NCBI RefSeq assembly: GCF_014649875.1
Contig: NZ_BMTW01000004.1
Coordinates: 186,001-250,000 of the forward strand
Reading direction: 5' to 3'
Length of the DNA stretch: 64,000 bases
Source: Streptomyces rubiginosohelvolus
GTDB lineage: Bacteria > Actinomycetota > Actinomycetes > Streptomycetales > Streptomycetaceae
The notes under the pieces are model-generated. The model made no database searches, had not been told where the DNA came from, and saw only the letters and a program-made list of their open reading frames with translations. The position numbers and the translations under genes are program-made. Numbering within the stretch: position 1 is the stretch's first letter; each line of letters starts with the position of its first letter. Shown piece by piece: positions 57,105-64,000 of the stretch.

Positions 57105-58616
57105 TCAGGCCGCCGCGTTGACGGCCGCCTGATGTGCGCTCGCGCGCCGGGTTGCGGAGGCGGGGCGACGCCGACCGCGTGAGGACGTGCTGCGCTGAGG
57201 CCGCGCGGCCACCGGCGCGGTGATCGTCACGGGAATTCCGGAGGGAACCTGGGCGCCGGTGATGCGGCCGAGTGCCTCCTCGCCCGAGCGGATCTGGGTG
57301 GTCTGGGGCACGATGCCGACGGCCGTCATGAGGCGGGCCACGTCGCGGCGCTGGTTGGGGGTGACCAGGGTGACGACGCTGCCGGACTCCCCTGCCCGCG
57401 CGGTCCGGCCGCCGCGGTGGAGGTAGTCCTTGTGGTCGGTCGGCGGGTCGACGTTGACGACGAGGTCGAGGTTGTCGACGTGGATGCCGCGGGCGGCGAC
57501 GTTCGTGGCCACGAGTACGGTGACGTGCCCCGTCTTGAACTGGGTCAGGGTCCGGGTGCGCTGGGACTGCGCCTTCCCTCCGTGCAGAGCCGCCGCCCGC
57601 ACCCCGCTGGCCAGCAGGTGGTCGGTGAGCTTGTCCACGGCGCGCTTGGTGTCCAGGAACATGATGACCCGGCCTTCGCGCGCGGCGATCTCGGTCGTCG
57701 TGCGGTGCTTGTCGGTGCCGTGGACGTGCAGCACGTGGTGCTCCATCGTCGTGACCGCTCCGGCGGAAGGGTCTACGGAGTGGACGACCGGGTCACTGAG
57801 GTAACGGCGGACCAGGCGGTCGACGTTGCGGTCCAGGGTGGCGGAAAAGAGCATCCGCTGCCCTTCGGGGCGGACCTGGTCGAGGAGTTCGGTGACTTGG
57901 GGCATGAAGCCCATGTCGGCCATCTGGTCAGCCTCGTCCAGGACGCTGATCGCGACCTGGTCGAGCCGGCAGTCACCGCGGTCGATGAGATCCTTGAGTC
58001 GTCCCGGCGTCGCCACGACGACTTCGGCACCACCGCGCAACGCGTTGACCTGCCTCCCGATCGACATTCCGCCCACGACCGTGGCCAGCCGCAGCCTGAC
58101 CGCACGCGCGTACGGAGCCAGTGCGTCGGTCACCTGCTGGGCCAGCTCACGCGTCGGTACCAGGACCAGCGCCAACGGCTGTCGCGGCTCAGCCCGCTGA
58201 CCGGCAGTACGGGCCAGCAGGGCGAGGCCGAAGGCCAGGGTCTTACCGGACCCGGTGCGCCCCCGGCCCAGGGCATCACGGCCCGCGAGAGTGTTGGGCA
58301 GGGTCGCCCCCTGGATCGGGAACGGAACGCTCACCCCCTGCACGGTCAGCGCCGCCAGCAACTGCTTGGGCATGTCGAGGTCGGCGAACGCCTCGGCAGC
58401 AGGCAGTGCGGGAGTGACCGTGACCGGCAGGGCAAACTCGCCCTGGACCGCGACGGGCCGCCGTCCCAGGCCACCCGAGCGACTCGAACCTCCGGAGCGA
58501 GCAGGAGCGACCGAACGGGTCGAAGTGGTCGAGTTGACGCGGCTTCCGCCACGAATGGAGTCGGCGGTTCGGCTACGTGCGCGGGTAGAGCGGTTGTTCG
58601 TACGCGTGGGGTTCAT
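57105..58616 (-). CDS. DEAD-box RNA helicase
   Basis: This 503-aa protein has the full motif set: Q-motif VPFPIQ, motif I GRTGSGKT, Ia PTRELA, II DEAD in LDEADQMADMGF, III SAT, and V/VI in ATNVAARGIH and HRGGRTARAG. Ser/Arg-rich tails at both ends suit RNA binding. It unwinds RNA structures, often at low temperature. It lies between the CBS gene and a broken cold-shock gene, the same order as SCO5918-SCO5921 in S. coelicolor (from memory). Confidence 0.93.
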   Translation of the reverse strand: MNPTRTNNRSTRARSRTADSIRGGSRVNSTTSTRSVAPARSGGSSRSGGLGRRPVAVQGEFALPVTVTPALPAAEAFADLDMPKQLLAALTVQGVSVPFPIQGATLPNTLAGRDALGRGRTGSGKTLAFGLALLARTAGQRAEPRQPLALVLVPTRELAQQVTDALAPYARAVRLRLATVVGGMSIGRQVNALRGGAEVVVATPGRLKDLIDRGDCRLDQVAISVLDEADQMADMGFMPQVTELLDQVRPEGQRMLFSATLDRNVDRLVRRYLSDPVVHSVDPSAGAVTTMEHHVLHVHGTDKHRTTTEIAAREGRVIMFLDTKRAVDKLTDHLLASGVRAAALHGGKAQSQRTRTLTQFKTGHVTVLVATNVAARGIHVDNLDLVVNVDPPTDHKDYLHRGGRTARAGESGSVVTLVTPNQRRDVARLMTAVGIVPQTTQIRSGEEALGRITGAQVPSGIPVTITAPVAARPQRSTSSRGRRRPASATRRASAHQAAVNAAA

Positions 58617-58857
58617 TCAGAACCTTCCTTGAGGTGACTCGCATCAAGGAATTCCAGCAGCGAAAGAACAGCGCGGGGAATCACAAGAACGGGCCGAGCG
58701 GAACGGGGAATCAAATACGGAATGCGGTTGATCCCGCATGGGGAGGCAGGCCACGAGGCAAGTGACACTGCGGATCGAGAATCTCTGCCACCGCCGAGCG
58801 GGTATCCAGAGACGGGGCAGGAAACCCGGAAGCAAAGGTGCTGCACAGGTGCCAGTG

Positions 58858-59060
58858 TCAGACGAGAACGATATTCTCGGCCGTCGGCCCCTTCGGGCTG
58901 GGCGCGATGCCGAAGGTGACCTTCTGGCCTTCCATCAGTTCACGGAATCCCTCGGCGGCGATGTTCGAGGGGTGGGCGGAGACATCAGCGCCGACGCCCT
59001 TTTCGATGGAGCCGAGACCCTATGGCCCGCGCTGAACCACTTCACGATTCTCGACGCCAT
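58858..59060 (-). pseudogene. Cold-shock domain protein, frameshifted and degenerate
   Basis: The gene starts with MASRIVKWFSAGH at ATG 59060 behind a perfect AAGGAGATG leader, then continues one frame off as GLGSIEKGVGADVSAHPSNI and EGFRELMEGQKVTF...PTAENIVLV. One base is missing around 59018-59027 (203 instead of 204 nt). RNP1 aromatic residues are also changed (GLGSI for GFGFI, DVSAH for DVFAH), so it looks like true decay rather than only a read error. Confidence 0.85.
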
Positions 59061-59696
59061 GTGACATCTCCTTCAGGGGGCAGGTACGCCGAGACCCGCG
59101 AGTGCGGGTCCCGCGTCGCCGCGATGATGCCCCGACCGGAGAAGCCCGGAAAAAGTGAAGCGTCTGCTGGTCGAAAACACCCAAACAGAAGCTAGAATTC
59201 TTGGGAACCACAACTGCAACCGAGACCGACAGTAGCACGCTGCAGCGATCCGCGTACGCTGAATAAATTCCACTGATCCTTTCGCTGCAGTAACGCTCCT
59301 GGCGCCGCGCATTGAAACCTGACGCCGTGGCCATAGATATTGGCCCACCGAAGTCAGTACGTAGACACCGCTGCGACCAGCCGGTGGGCCTCCTGCTCGA
59401 ATGAGCAAGGCTCAGCAAGGCGCGCCCAGACCCAGGACGAGAGCGCGCCTTCGGGACACCCGAAAGCACCGCTGGAAAGAGGCCTCGCGCGCATCACCGA
59501 CGGCGGACAGCCTGTGCTGGACTTCTCCGCCTCGACCGGACTTCAGGCGGCAGGTGGCGCGTTGGACGGGCCGACGCCTCGCTGGAGTTCGGCGTTGCTG
59601 CGCTGGGCTTCTTCACGCTGGTCTTCGAGGATGACGATGCGGACGACGGACAGCCGCAGCGGCCCAAGTCTGCAGCCTGTGCCACCCGGAAGTCCT
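59061..59696. other. 636-nt low-coding region upstream of the cold-shock remnant
   Basis: AT-rich stretches near 59160-59340 fit a long cold-shock leader and promoter on the minus strand. A short coding-like minus-strand tail (VRIVILEDQREEAQRSNAEL) near 59560-59650 may be a gene remnant. No intact gene was found. Confidence 0.4.
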
Positions 59697-61565
59697 TCAG
59701 CGCCGGTCGATGGCGACTTGGCGGTTGGCGAGTTCGACCAGCACGGGGTCGCGTCGGCCCTGCAGGATTTCCGCGTTCATCTGGGGTGACTTGTTGAGCC
59801 GCCGCAGTGACGGGATGTCCAGCAGGGGCCCGAGGTCGGTGAAGGAGTGAAGGTGTCCGAGGAGCAGTTCGGAAAGGTCGGGCAGTCCGGTCAGTGCGCT
59901 GATGTCGGTCAGGTCGTCGAAGTCGTCCAGGCGGAGGTGCTGGAGCCCTCCGAGGCCGGCGAGGGGCGAGAGTTCCTTCCAGTGGAGCCGGGCGAGGGAG
60001 AGCTCGCGCAGGGATGGGAGTGCGGGGAAGGTCCTGAGGCCGGGGATGTCCCGCACGCTCAGAACGCGCAGGTCGCGGCATTCCTCCAGCGCATGAAGCG
60101 AGTCCAGGGCCGTCGTGTGGTGGAGCGACAGTCCGGTGAGCGGCGTGCGGGCAAGCGCGCTGATATCCGTGAGCGCGGGGCACCCCCTGATTCCGACCGT
60201 GGTGAGCTCGGTCAGGCCGCCCAGGAGGCCGAGATCGGCGAGCGCGGGAAGGTCCCGGAGCTCCAGCACCCGCAGGTCCGGTGCCTCGCCCAGGTCGCCG
60301 GGACTGCTCAGGCTGCCGGTGCGGCTGACCGTCAGCTCCTCCAGGCCGCTGCGGAGGTCAAGCCCGGTGAGCTCCCACAGACCCTGGCACCTGTCGAGGG
60401 CGAGGGCGCGGAGGCCGCGGAGAAGGGTGAAGGGGGCGAGGTCCCGGATCAGGCCGAGTCCGCTCAGGTACAGCCGGTACGCGGAGGCGATTCCGGTAAG
60501 GCCTGTGAAGTCCGCCAAGGCGGGGCAGTCCTCGATGGCGATCTCCTTCAGGGCGGGCAGAGGGCCCATGCCCGCGAGGGAGGCCAGGCGCTCGCTCCCC
60601 GAAATCCGCAGTTCCTCCAGGTGCGACAGGGCGGAGGCACCGCGCAGATCGGAAAGCTCCGTGCAGCCCTTGAACTCCAGTTTCGTCAGCCGGGGGTGGC
60701 ACCCGAAGCCTTGTACGGACCGGAGGGCTGGGCATTCCTCGACGACCAGCTCGACGAGGTTTTCAGCCGCGTCGATGCCAGTCAGGTCGCGCAACTGCTT
60801 GCAGCTCGCCAGGTGCAGGGACGTGAGCGCGGGCACGTCCGTCAGGCCGCTCAGGTTGCGTACGGCCGTCCACCCCAGGTCGAGATGGGTCAGGCGGGTC
60901 AGCCCCGAGAGCTGGGAGGGGCTTCTGAAGGACCGGCAACCCCGCAGGTCGAGCTTTTCGAGCAGGGGAAACGAGGCCGCGAATCCATCCACGGACGTGA
61001 CCCGCGTGATACTCAGATCGAGATGGCGCAGACGGCTGAGGGTGAGCAGCGGCTTGACGTCGCGGACCGGACGGCAACGGTGCAGGCTCAGCCACGTCAG
61101 CTGGGTCAGACCGCTGAGAGGTGTCAGGTCCTCTACCCCCGCGCAGCCGTTCAGGTCGAGGGAGCGCAGCTCGGTGAGGCTTTCGAGTTCGGTGAGGTCG
61201 GATATCTCCTTGCAGCGCTCCACTGTCAGCCTGCGCAGCATGACGAGGTGCCGCAGGCCCGCCAGCGAGTTCACCCGTTGCAGCTTCAGCTCCGTACGCC
61301 CTTCCTCTCGGAAGGCCGGGGCCAGCAGGGCCGCGGCGAAGCCGTCCGGATCGTGGGCCTGCGGCCACAGCCGCACCAAGGTGTCCGGCGCAAGAGCCGC
61401 TACCGGCGCGAGCGCTGCCGCCAGCTTCAGGGCCGATCCGTCGTCGGCGAGCGCCACAAGCTCCCGCACCGCCTTGCGGGCCTGCGTGCGCTTCACCGAC
61501 CCCAGGAGCCCGGAGTAGGCGGCCACGAGGTCTTCCGGGCGCTCAGCACCAGTGAGAGAGGTCAT
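59697..61565 (-). CDS. Leucine-rich repeat protein
   Basis: This 622-aa protein starts at ATG 61565 behind AAGG. After an N-terminal helical part of about 100 residues, there are about twenty 22-24 residue repeats (LTELRSLDLNGCAGVEDLTP type, SDS22/internalin-like with many Cys at the LxLxxC position). It has no signal peptide, so it is probably a cytosolic protein-binding scaffold. Its partner is unknown. The C-terminal repeats end in a basic tail (QVAIDRR). Confidence 0.87.
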   Translation of the reverse strand: MTSLTGAERPEDLVAAYSGLLGSVKRTQARKAVRELVALADDGSALKLAAALAPVAALAPDTLVRLWPQAHDPDGFAAALLAPAFREEGRTELKLQRVNSLAGLRHLVMLRRLTVERCKEISDLTELESLTELRSLDLNGCAGVEDLTPLSGLTQLTWLSLHRCRPVRDVKPLLTLSRLRHLDLSITRVTSVDGFAASFPLLEKLDLRGCRSFRSPSQLSGLTRLTHLDLGWTAVRNLSGLTDVPALTSLHLASCKQLRDLTGIDAAENLVELVVEECPALRSVQGFGCHPRLTKLEFKGCTELSDLRGASALSHLEELRISGSERLASLAGMGPLPALKEIAIEDCPALADFTGLTGIASAYRLYLSGLGLIRDLAPFTLLRGLRALALDRCQGLWELTGLDLRSGLEELTVSRTGSLSSPGDLGEAPDLRVLELRDLPALADLGLLGGLTELTTVGIRGCPALTDISALARTPLTGLSLHHTTALDSLHALEECRDLRVLSVRDIPGLRTFPALPSLRELSLARLHWKELSPLAGLGGLQHLRLDDFDDLTDISALTGLPDLSELLLGHLHSFTDLGPLLDIPSLRRLNKSPQMNAEILQGRRDPVLVELANRQVAIDRR

Positions 61566-61890
61566 GGGCGGGGACCTTACAGATCCGCACTGACAACAAC
61601 CCGAACGGGCTTCGCCGCGAACCGTGTTCGGTCCGCGAACTGGGTCCGCCCTTGCGGCCCGACTTCCGGAGAGGTCCACGGATTGGTGCGGCTGGGCAGG
61701 AATTGGCGACGGCGGGACTGACAGGCACTGCGGCTGACGCCGTGTAATCCGATGACCATTACGCAGCAACGCCCCGAAGAGATGCACACACGGTGATGCG
61801 GTCGATATCTTGGCACCCCGATATCCCTACGGATGCCCGCCGCCGGGAGCGGACGCCGTCCGATTTCCACCGTCGCCCAGGAGACAGCTC
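61566..61890. promoter_or_regulatory. Divergent region between the LRR gene and the 204-aa gene
   Basis: These 325 nt contain no convincing gene. They must carry promoters for both flanking genes. GGAG just before 61891 is the ribosome site of the plus-strand gene. Confidence 0.4.
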
Positions 61891-62505
61891 ATGAGCCGCA
61901 GCCGTCAAGCCGCTCTGCTCGCCCGGCATCTGGCCGAGGTCACCGACATCGAAGTGGGGCTGTACCACCACACCGGCGCCCGGTGGATCGCGATGTGGGC
62001 GGACGGTCCTCTGGAGGAGGAGATGCGCACCCACCTCGACACCGCCCTCGCCGGGCAGCGCTACGTCGCCATGCGCGACCGCACGATCGACTGCCACCGC
62101 TCGACCTCGAATCGGGCCTGGGCCGCGCGGGCCATCGCCTCCCGCCGGGAGGGCACCCTGGGCACTGCCATCGTCGAAGGCGCGGCCCACCGCCGGTCGC
62201 TGGGTGTGGGCATGCCCCGCCCAGGCGTCCACGGCCCGACGCACACGCACGAGTACTACGCCCTGTTGCGGCATGTCGATGACCTGTGCCGGGGAACCGC
62301 GTACCCGGAGCGGGCGAGCGCGCCCGAGGACGAACCGCTCATCGGGCAGCTGCTCGAAGCCGGTAGCCGGGACCGCGCCAACACCGGCATGCCGACCGTC
62401 ACTGAATACGAAATGGCCTCGGCGTTGCTCGCCGCCGAGCAAGCCCGCGCCGCGGACTGCCCGCCCAAGCTCGGCATCCTCCGGGCCCAGGAGGAGAACC
62501 GCTGA
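61891..62505 (+). CDS. Hypothetical protein
   Basis: This 204-aa soluble protein starts at ATG 61891 with CAGGAG upstream. It has a conserved-looking N-terminal region (VTDIEVGLYHHTGARWIAMW), an MPRPGVHGPTHTHEYY His-rich stretch (possible metal ligands) and a C-terminal helix. I do not recognise the family. Confidence 0.7.
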   Translation: MSRSRQAALLARHLAEVTDIEVGLYHHTGARWIAMWADGPLEEEMRTHLDTALAGQRYVAMRDRTIDCHRSTSNRAWAARAIASRREGTLGTAIVEGAAHRRSLGVGMPRPGVHGPTHTHEYYALLRHVDDLCRGTAYPERASAPEDEPLIGQLLEAGSRDRANTGMPTVTEYEMASALLAAEQARAADCPPKLGILRAQEENR

Positions 62506-62965
62506 CACAGAGGGCAAGGACACGGAGCCCCCCTCCAAGCGCAGCCCCTTCACCGCCTGCAGCGCATGGTCATGCAGCAACGGCGGAGACGTCTCGCTGA
62601 CCTCAACGACCTTCTTCCGCCGCACCCGGCACACAGCGGAAGAACAGGAACCGTGCGTGCCGCTGTGCTCCGTACGCGGCCCGGAGGACCTCTGGTACGC
62701 CGACGAGCTCAGCGCCCCCTCGGGACCGAGACCATCCGCGTCATCCGCACCCGCCGCGCGTCGGCGGCGCAAGCGCTGGCGGGTGGCCGCCCGGACATCG
62801 TCAAGCGGCTCCTCGCATCGTGGCGGCAGGCTGTCGGTGACGGATCCCCGAGCCCGCCGCCCGGGGTCACGAGGGCACGGCGGCCCTCCGCACGGGGAGC
62901 CACCGCTGCGCGCGTTCTCGGCGGCTTCCGGCGCCTGGCGAGAGGACCGCCGTCCGCGGGGCGGG
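62506..62965. other. Intergenic region without a recognised gene
   Basis: These 460 nt lie between the hypothetical gene and the end of the oxidoreductase. Frames on both strands are Arg/Pro-rich without family motifs. No clear hairpin was seen. Confidence 0.3.
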
Positions 62966-63706
62966 TCAGGCGTGCCTGGCCAGCCAGTCGGTATAGCGGG
63001 TGGGGGCGATTCGGGCGCCGCTCTTCGGGGTGAGGACGTCCCCGTTGACCGCGGCGAACATCCCAGCGGTGTCGTCGGTGGTCACCGAGCGGCTGTCGCC
63101 CTCGGCGCGGAGTGTGATGAGGCCCAGTTCGTCCAGCGGATAGGCGTCGGGCCCGGCGAGTTCGAGAGTGCCCCCGAGCGGGGTGCCGGCGGCTACCTCG
63201 GCGACGGTGGCGGCGACGTCCGCGGCGGCGACCGGCTGGAGCCGGGTGCGTGGCAGGCGCACCGTGTCGTCGTCGGCGGTCCAGGAGAGGACAGCGGGGA
63301 TGAACTCCATGAACTGCGTGGCGCGAACGATGGAGTAGGGCACGGGGCCGGCCTTGAGGATGGCCTCCTGGAGCGTCTTGGCCCGGTAGTAGTCCAGCTC
63401 GGGCACCTTGTCGACCCCGACGATCGACAGGACGACGAAGTGCCCGACATCCGCCTTCCTGGCGGCGGTGACGAGGTTGTCCATCGAGGTCCGGAAAAAC
63501 CCGGGCGAGGCGTCGTCGAACGTCGGTGAGTTGGTGAGGTTGACGACCACGTCCGCGCCCGTGAGGGCGGCGTCCAGGCCCTCACCGGTGATCACGTCGA
63601 CCCCGGTGGACTGGGAGTGGGGTACTGCGCGGTGTCCGGCCGCGTCGAGATCCCGCACCACCTGGGATCCGATCAGTCCGGTTCCGCCGATGACGGCAAT
63701 GTGCAT
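62966..63706 (-). CDS. NmrA-like / SDR NAD(P)-binding protein
   Basis: This 246-aa protein begins with MHIAVIGGTGLIGSQVV, the GxxGxxG Rossmann loop, then NLTNSPTFDD, VLSIVGVDKVPELDYYRAK (Y-x-x-x-K) and VRATQFMEF, typical of atypical SDR NmrA/HSCARG proteins that bind NAD(P) and may act as redox sensors or reductases. ATG 63706 follows an AGGG stretch. It is divergent from an Rrf2 regulator with two operator-like repeats between them. Confidence 0.88.
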   Translation of the reverse strand: MHIAVIGGTGLIGSQVVRDLDAAGHRAVPHSQSTGVDVITGEGLDAALTGADVVVNLTNSPTFDDASPGFFRTSMDNLVTAARKADVGHFVVLSIVGVDKVPELDYYRAKTLQEAILKAGPVPYSIVRATQFMEFIPAVLSWTADDDTVRLPRTRLQPVAAADVAATVAEVAAGTPLGGTLELAGPDAYPLDELGLITLRAEGDSRSVTTDDTAGMFAAVNGDVLTPKSGARIAPTRYTDWLARHA

Positions 63707-63778
63707 GGTCCTGCCCTTCCCTCGATCACGCGTCCCGCCCGGCCGGCCGGGGGCGTCGCGCCTCCCACCCGGCAAACA

Positions 63779-63822
63779 CGGACATCATTTATCCGCGATA
63801 ATACTCGGACATTGTGTATCCG
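63779..63822. promoter_or_regulatory. Two direct repeats, likely Rrf2 operator
   Basis: Two 17-bp sites CGGACATCATTTATCCG (63779-63795) and CGGACATTGTGTATCCG (63806-63822), 27 nt apart, are each imperfectly dyadic (CGGA...TCCG). They lie between the divergent oxidoreductase and Rrf2 genes. Confidence 0.75.
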
Positions 63823-63853
63823 GGTATCTGGAGCCGTGGAATAGAGTGAAGAA

Positions 63854-64000
63854 GTGAAAATGTCTGGTGGCGTCGAGTGGGCACTGCACTGCTGCGTCGT
63901 GCTGACCGCGGCGGAAGGGCCCACACCGGCCGCTCGGCTGGCGGAGCTGCACGACGTCTCGCCCAGCTATCTCGCCAAGCAGCTGCAGGCCCTCTCGCGG
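63854..64000 (+). CDS. Rrf2-family transcriptional regulator (3' end beyond window)
   Basis: The first 49 codons (from GTG 63854; an ATG at 63860 is the alternative) read GGVEWALHCCVVLTAAEGP, then ARLAELHDVSPSYLAKQLQA, the winged-helix start of Rrf2 proteins. The frame is open to the window edge. It probably represses the divergent oxidoreductase through the repeats upstream. Confidence 0.85.
   Translation, partial: MKMSGGVEWALHCCVVLTAAEGPTPAARLAELHDVSPSYLAKQLQALSR

Noticed and set aside
59340..59789. 149-codon plus-strand frame near the cold-shock remnant
   Set aside because: No ribosome site or family motif; overlaps the end of the LRR gene antisense.

Overview
The window is very GC-rich, uses GTG and TTG starts freely and carries gene families typical of Streptomyces: ESX/type VII secretion proteins, an SCO5918-type protein, Sap/GAP proteins and Rrf2, ArsR and LuxR regulators. 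I read it as a chromosomal segment of a Streptomyces-like actinomycete. All calls come from reading the sequence; no database search was run.

Positions 1-33953 hold a type VII secretion (T7SS) locus. The core is eccD and eccB (minus), a WXG100 pair esxB-esxA (minus), eccC (plus, divergent from eccD), mycP (minus, convergent with eccC) and an unusually large eccA-like gene (minus). Downstream of the esx pair, on the same strand, lie a small T7SS-associated protein, a 1176-aa AAWKG-type repeat protein, a YbaB-like protein, a third WXG-type protein and a giant gene. The giant gene is open for 4086 codons and runs off the left edge of the window. It carries a Fic-like motif, a His/Cys dyad region of the 'lonely Cys' type, two tandem copies of an anthrax edema-factor-like adenylyl cyclase domain, an OTU-type cysteine protease motif and a long beta-rich tail. 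The likely job is a multi-effector T7SS substrate, with the neighbouring WXG/YbaB/AAWKG proteins as partners. On the other flank are a ricin-type lectin, a T7SS-associated protein and a bulb-type lectin, the two lectins sharing one membrane-anchored plan. MycP has lost its catalytic residues, so it is probably structural.

Positions 33964-44126 encode mostly secreted or envelope proteins: a beta-lactamase-fold serine hydrolase, a small secreted protein, a LuxR regulator, an ArsR-SRPBCC pair with a perfect 24-bp operator-like palindrome, a small membrane protein, and a cell-wall trio (a GT51 penicillin-binding protein with degenerate transpeptidase motifs, a NodB-like protein and an Amidase_6-like protein) that ends at a strong terminator.

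Positions 44206-52270 look like a sulfate-ester island: a 5'-truncated alkylsulfatase, a frameshifted MFS transporter, a SulP transporter, a complete alkylsulfatase, a DUF1254/DUF1214 protein and a GAP protein. A decayed IS5-type transposase fragment follows.

Positions 53751-64000 hold a MurE-like ligase, a GvpU-like small protein, the SCO5918 / CBS / DEAD-box helicase / cold-shock group (the cold-shock gene is broken), a leucine-rich repeat protein, an unknown protein, an NmrA-like oxidoreductase and the start of a divergent Rrf2 regulator. No tRNA, rRNA or CRISPR array was seen.
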